Source: Lachnospiraceae bacterium (GTDB lineage: Bacteria; Bacillota; Clostridia; Lachnospirales; Lachnospiraceae). From it: a stretch of 40,145 bases of DNA. Of this stretch, positions 37,003-40,145 are shown in pieces (the stretch's first letter is position 1; the number at the start of each line of letters is the position of its first letter). Made by a program: the position numbers and the translations under genes. A model generated the notes under the pieces. That model saw only the letters and a program-made list of their open reading frames with translations. It made no database searches and was not told the origin of the DNA. The stretch lies in assembly GCA_030524525.1 (NCBI GenBank), contig JAUNGI010000005.1:73047-113191 (forward strand), written 5' to 3'.

Positions 37003-38598
37003 ACCAGCAAGGTGATCTTAGCGTTGTTTTTAGCCGCCGCGCGCAAGGTGGCGGAGGGGAAAAAACTGACGCCCGGCGAAAAGCGATTGTATCAGTTTTT
37101 GAAGGATGGTGACCCGATCCACATCTTTACCGTCAACAAGGACGATCTGGTTTTGGTAAAAGATGCAATGAAGGAATACGGTATTGCCTACACCGTGATC
37201 CATGATAAGTACGGGGACGGCACGATCGATATCCTGACACGCGAGAAAGATGCCGCACGGGCGGCAAGGGCGCTGGAACGGTATCAGATTGATGCAATAC
37301 AAAAGGTGCTTGACGATCGCGAAGATCTGGACAAGGTTTTGGAGGACGCCAACTTTACGAACGGGAAAAACTATACATTTACGGAGATCCTCGAAGACTG
37401 CTGCGGGTCGTTAGCAGAAGGTCAGGAAGTCTATATCTGCCATCCGGATCATCCGGATAACTATATTCGTGCCGTCACACAGGAAGCGGTCTATGACGAC
37501 CGCACATGCTATGAAACGGAGTTTGCTGTGCATCGGGACGGAGAGCCGCAACGGTGCGAGCATTTTAAGCACGGGCGTTTCCTGCGGCGAACCGACGCGG
37601 CCGGAAACAATACGTCCGGGAAAGGCGACGAGCATTGGGCGGCATTACAAGAAGAAATGCAGGAAAAAACCGGGATCCGAAATCTGGTCAAGGTATTTAC
37701 CGACAAAGAGAGTTACCTGCAGTATCGACAAGAGATCATGCAGCAGGTGCCGGAAAATAGCAGGGAAGCCGTTGAGACGATTGCGGAGCAGGTACTGGAA
37801 AACCCTCAAAGAGCAAAGACGGAAAGCGCAGCTCCGTCCGCGCAAAGCTCCTCGTCGCTGCGCAACGAAAATAAGGAGGCGGCAGAGTGGACGCCCGCCG
37901 AGCCGGAAGCGCCCCAGACGTGGATCCAGAATGGCAGAACCATGGGAGCAGCGGAGGCGGCGGAACGATGCTGCGGAAAAGAAATGGAAGGGCAGGAAGT
38001 CTATATCTGTCATCCGGATCATCCAGATAACTATATCCGTGCCGTCACACAGGAGACGATCTATGAGGGGCGCGTCTGCTATGAGACGGAGTTTGCCGTG
38101 TATAAGGACGGAGAGCCGCAGCGGTGCGAGCATTTTATGCACGGGCATTTCCTGCGCCGGACGGACGCCGCCGGAGACAACACGTCCAGTAAGGGAGACG
38201 AGCATTGGGTGGCGCTGCAAGAGGAAATGCAGGCAAAAACCGGGATGCGGGAGACGGTCAAGGTATTTGCCGACAAAGAGAGCTACCTGCAGTATCGACG
38301 AGAGATCATGCAGCAGCCGGGGAACAGTAGGGCAGCCGTTGAGATGATTGCGGATCAGGCACCGAAAAACCCCAGATCAGCCAAAACGGCAAGCGCGGAG
38401 CAAAATCGAAGCAGCCTCTTGCAGGAAAACCGGGCGCAGTCGAAAAATGTCGCTAAGGCTCCCAAGGCTCCCGCGCGAGAGCCGGTAAAGAAGCGTTTGG
38501 AGCGCTGCGATCAGGCAGCAAAGGCGGAGCTGGCCGAGCGCTTGGCAAAGCAGCTCTCGATTGAGCAGGTGCTGCAGCAAAAGGCGCAGAAAAAATAG
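36907..38598 (+). CDS. pcfB: PcfB-family (DUF3801) protein with duplicated C-terminal module
   Basis: 563 residues. The N-terminal 130 are a PcfB/DUF3801 domain (VILALFLAAARKVAEGKKLT, PGEKRLYQFLKDGDPIHIFT, VKDAMKEYGIAYTVI), the relaxosome/coupling-protein adaptor of many Gram-positive conjugation systems. After residue about 163 comes a module of about 117 residues, present twice (about 163-280 and 354-470): CCG...EGQEVYICHPDHPDNYIRAV, CYETEFAV, EPQRCEHF, HFLRRTDAAG, KGDEHW, ESYLQYR, EIMQQ. Linkers are Ser/Ala/Glu rich and the C-terminus is basic and helical. The ribosome site is AAGGAGG, with ATGA coupling to the chimera. Function of the duplicated module is unknown. Confidence 0.85.
   Translation: MSMESESAEQVVSMGLKGVEAGASLAGKAAVGTSKVILALFLAAARKVAEGKKLTPGEKRLYQFLKDGDPIHIFTVNKDDLVLVKDAMKEYGIAYTVIHDKYGDGTIDILTREKDAARAARALERYQIDAIQKVLDDREDLDKVLEDANFTNGKNYTFTEILEDCCGSLAEGQEVYICHPDHPDNYIRAVTQEAVYDDRTCYETEFAVHRDGEPQRCEHFKHGRFLRRTDAAGNNTSGKGDEHWAALQEEMQEKTGIRNLVKVFTDKESYLQYRQEIMQQVPENSREAVETIAEQVLENPQRAKTESAAPSAQSSSSLRNENKEAAEWTPAEPEAPQTWIQNGRTMGAAEAAERCCGKEMEGQEVYICHPDHPDNYIRAVTQETIYEGRVCYETEFAVYKDGEPQRCEHFMHGHFLRRTDAAGDNTSSKGDEHWVALQEEMQAKTGMRETVKVFADKESYLQYRREIMQQPGNSRAAVEMIADQAPKNPRSAKTASAEQNRSSLLQENRAQSKNVAKAPKAPAREPVKKRLERCDQAAKAELAERLAKQLSIEQVLQQKAQKK
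37396..37748 (+). repeat. Intragenic tandem-type repeat in pcfB, copy 1
   Basis: About 350 bp encoding CCGSLAEGQEVYICHP to EIMQQ. Highly similar to 37968-38317, with most differences silent or conservative, and separated by a 220-bp linker. Confidence 0.8.
37968..38317 (+). repeat. Intragenic tandem-type repeat in pcfB, copy 2
   Basis: Second copy, encoding CCGKEMEGQEVYICHP to EIMQQ. High similarity suggests fairly recent duplication or gene conversion between the copies. Confidence 0.8.
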
Positions 38599-38615
38599 AA
38601 TCAAAATCATAGGCG

Positions 38616-38635
38616 TGCACCACTGGCGCATTTTT
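38616..38635 (+). terminator. Short terminator-like hairpin after pcfB
   Basis: TGCACCACTGGCGCA, self-complementary with one mismatch, followed by TTTTT. Same 15-base sequence as at 24364-24378. The stem is short, so strength is uncertain. Confidence 0.5.
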
Positions 38636-38654
38636 GGAAAGGAGAGGAGACTTT

Positions 38655-39464
38655 ATGGCGTCAAACAAAACATCAGAGACATCAGAAAAAACTGAACAGG
38701 CTGACCTTTTGAATCAAGCCAGAGAAACGGAAAAAGAAGCGTTGTGCCGCATGATCGGCGAAGAACTTTTGGCGTGTCGGCAAACGGATCGCTTACGTAG
38801 CTTTTTGGAGCTGCTCGTGCGATTTCCACAGCTTACAACAGAAAATCTGTTGCTGCTGGCAAAGCAGGCGCCCGCAGCCACGCGGATCGGCACGGCGGAG
38901 AACTGGTTTGCCAGCGGCAACCCGATCCGAAAAGGTGCACGTGCGATCCGGCTGCTAAACGCTGAGGGAGCAGTGGAACGCTGGTACGATCTCTCACAGA
39001 CGATGGATGTGCCGGCAAGACGTCCGAAACATCCATCGGAGGGCGTCTTGGCAGGCGATGCGCCGAGAGACATGGATACGATCCGAGAGTTGATCGTATG
39101 CCTGATGTGTAATGCGCCGGTGCGCTTTACGGTGGTGTCGCCAAGCCCTTGGGAGAGCCGGTGTACGCCGTATCATCCGATCGATTGGGATTCCGGCAGC
39201 AACACGCTGCACATCTTACGGGGCGTGGAGGCGACGGAGCTGCTTTACAACGTCGCATGGATCCGCGCTGCCCGATGCCCGGCGGCGGAGGAGGCAGAAA
39301 AGCCGTCGGAGCAGATGGAGGCGCCGGAGGAGGTGGCGGACAAACCGCCGGACGAGCTGGCTTGGCTGACTGCGGCTCTGGCTGCCTATGTATTTTGTCG
39401 GAGGTGTGGCATGGATATGCCATACTTGTTCGTGAAGAGTTCAGTTGCCTTGAATTTATCATGA
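38655..39464 (+). CDS. ArdC-like antirestriction/ssDNA-binding protein, C-terminally truncated
   Basis: 269 residues. The N-terminal ArdC-like ssDNA-binding domain (about 40-120) shows [40 protein letters not shown] and [13 protein letters not shown]. It is a relative of the N-terminus of the giant helicase. A helical segment near the end ([20 protein letters not shown]) recalls the zincin-like C-domain of ArdC. The frame then runs into unrelated residues (KSSVALNLS) and stops, with no HExxH-type site. The ribosome site is AGGAGAGGAG. The tnpV/DUF6809 module directly follows, so the gene looks cut by that insertion. Confidence 0.78.
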   Translation: MASNKTSETSEKTEQADLLNQARETEKEALCRMIGEELLACRQTDRLRSFLELLVRFPQLTTENLLLLAKQAPAATRIGTAENWFASGNPIRKGARAIRLLNAEGAVERWYDLSQTMDVPARRPKHPSEGVLAGDAPRDMDTIRELIVCLMCNAPVRFTVVSPSPWESRCTPYHPIDWDSGSNTLHILRGVEATELLYNVAWIRAARCPAAEEAEKPSEQMEAPEEVADKPPDELAWLTAALAAYVFCRRCGMDMPYLFVKSSVALNLS

Positions 39465-39516
39465 ACAGGGACACGATCAACTGGATTCTGAAAAAACTGA
39501 ATACAGGAGGTCGAAC

Positions 39517-39894
39517 ATGGAGCATTTACCAAAGAAAATCCATCAAAACGGCATCAGCTACACGCTGGTGGGAGACTACTACATCCCCGATCTGAAGCTG
39601 CCGGAGGAAAGCCGCCCTATCGGACTGTGGGGCCGGATGCACAAGACGTTTCTGCAAGAACACCGGCCCGGCCAGTACAACGCCCTGCTTCTGTCGGGAA
39701 AACTCTGGACATATCTTGCTGACCTGAACGAACAGGCCGTTGACCGGCTAGCGTGTATCGTCTCGCAGATGCAGGAGGCGGAGGGCGTCACCGAGGAACT
39801 GAAAGCCCGTGACCAGCTTGCATGGGTCGGGGGTATGAACAGCATCCGCAGCCGGGCAGAGGAAATCATCCTCTCTGAGATGATTTTTGTCTGA
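39517..39894 (+). CDS. tnpV: TnpV family protein, stand-alone copy
   Basis: 125 residues: [92 protein letters not shown]. This is the complete family pattern, shared with the overprinted copy at 28944-29297. The ribosome site is CAGGAGG. The alternative frame that is open in the helicase copy is closed here by a stop at about 39721, so this one is not dual-coding. It is followed after 13 nt by a DUF6809 gene, its usual neighbour. Upstream, the ArdC-like gene appears disrupted. Confidence 0.88.
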   Translation: MEHLPKKIHQNGISYTLVGDYYIPDLKLPEESRPIGLWGRMHKTFLQEHRPGQYNALLLSGKLWTYLADLNEQAVDRLACIVSQMQEAEGVTEELKARDQLAWVGGMNSIRSRAEEIILSEMIFV

Positions 39895-39907
39895 GGGAGG
39901 TGGGCGC

Positions 39908-40145
39908 ATGATACTGGAAGAAATGTTTAACGGCAGATTTTATCCCTGTGAAACGGTGGTCGCTGATTCACCGAGATTCAAGCAGGCAGTCAAGGCCAGC
40001 GCCGATCTGATGGACACCTTATCGGAGCGTCTGAGCAAAGAGGACTATGCACTGGTCGAAGAACTGCGGGAGCAGGTGGCAATCGCTCAGTGTGAGGAAA
40101 ACGAAAGCCACTTCAAATACGGCTTTTCGGCGGGGCTGCTTGTCC
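39908..40145 (+). CDS. DUF6809 family protein, 3' end beyond the window
   Basis: Partial, 79 codons: ILEEMFNGRFYPCETVVADS, FKQAVKASADLMDTLSERLS, EDYALVEELREQVAIAQCEE, HFKYGFSAGLLV. The LY/MFNG-x-(I/F)YP start, the helical middle and the F..GFxxG end fit DUF6809 proteins, which often accompany tnpV in mobile elements of Clostridia. Ribosome site GAGGGAGG overlaps the preceding stop. Function unknown. Confidence 0.82.
   Translation, partial: MILEEMFNGRFYPCETVVADSPRFKQAVKASADLMDTLSERLSKEDYALVEELREQVAIAQCEENESHFKYGFSAGLLV

Larger units (their letters stand above)
11100..40145. mobile_element. Integrative and conjugative element, left portion (continues beyond the window)
   Basis: An integrase at the left end, XRE control genes, parAB, adhesin cargo, a TOPRIM primase-like gene, an oriT-like repeat, mobC, a giant methylase/helicase, a MobP relaxase and pcfB together define an ICE of the kind common in gut Clostridia. 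The left boundary is placed only approximately, after the terminator at 11075 and before the integrase stop at 11222. No attL/attR repeat could be identified because the right end is outside the window. Base composition falls sharply (AT-richer) at about 11,100-14,000. Confidence 0.85.

Overview
The window (40,145 bp) looks like a gut-type Clostridia chromosome, probably Lachnospiraceae or a close relative. This is inferred from the strong Shine-Dalgarno sites, a T-box riboswitch ahead of serS, an EndoA/CBS-protein neighbourhood, a eukaryotic-type HisA and GC-rich codon use. It falls into two parts: about 11 kb of ordinary chromosome, then about 29 kb of the left part of an integrative and conjugative element (ICE) that runs off the right edge.

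Chromosome (1-11,080). In order: rex (redox repressor), nnr (NAD(P)HX repair), endoA/mazF-type RNase with no antitoxin beside it, a CBS/CorC-domain protein, rlmH, a membrane protein, eukaryotic-type hisA, and a divergent membrane protein of unknown role. Then come a T-box leader, a duplicated GC-rich intergenic repeat and serS, followed by a stand-alone FakA-C-like domain, a left-handed beta-helix protein and kdgK. A decayed C-terminal scrap of a TrmH/SpoU-type rRNA methyltransferase and a strong terminator close this part.

ICE control region (about 11,100-14,800). The AT-richer left end holds a leftward tyrosine integrase and two XRE regulators, one frameshifted. A promoter/operator/small-gene cassette is present twice, with repeated TTTGACTGAGT operators, so integrase and repressor appear to share operator-controlled promoters. 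A small HTH protein follows, then a 750-bp zone with three tRNA-like or hairpin RNA elements (two with textbook T-arms but no anticodon arm) and a structured RNA region with a predicted H-type pseudoknot.

ICE maintenance and cargo (14,800-26,600). parA-parB, small replication/maintenance-type genes, a coiled-coil membrane protein, a tiny membrane protein and a CAP-domain lipoprotein are followed by a surface-protein operon. That operon has a thioester-domain adhesin with SpaA/Cna-B domains, a secreted SpaA protein and a SpaA protein with a TPQTG sorting signal. Next are a holin-like type I toxin with a convergent antisense RNA, a DUF5688-like protein with three repeats, and a beta-helix protein.

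ICE transfer module (26,500-40,145). A DUF3991/TOPRIM primase-like protein, an oriT-like inverted repeat, MobC, and a 2,410-residue ArdC-like/N6-methylase/SNF2-helicase protein come first. A tnpV gene with its own Shine-Dalgarno is overprinted in another frame of the giant gene. The MobP-type relaxase (apparent ATC start), a PcfB-N-terminus/VirD4-fragment chimera, an enlarged PcfB with an internal duplication, and an ArdC-like gene apparently truncated by a second tnpV + DUF6809 module follow. The coupling protein and mating-channel genes are not in the window and presumably lie further right.

Most interesting: the tRNA-like RNA series with the pseudoknot region, and the tnpV/helicase dual-coding overlap.
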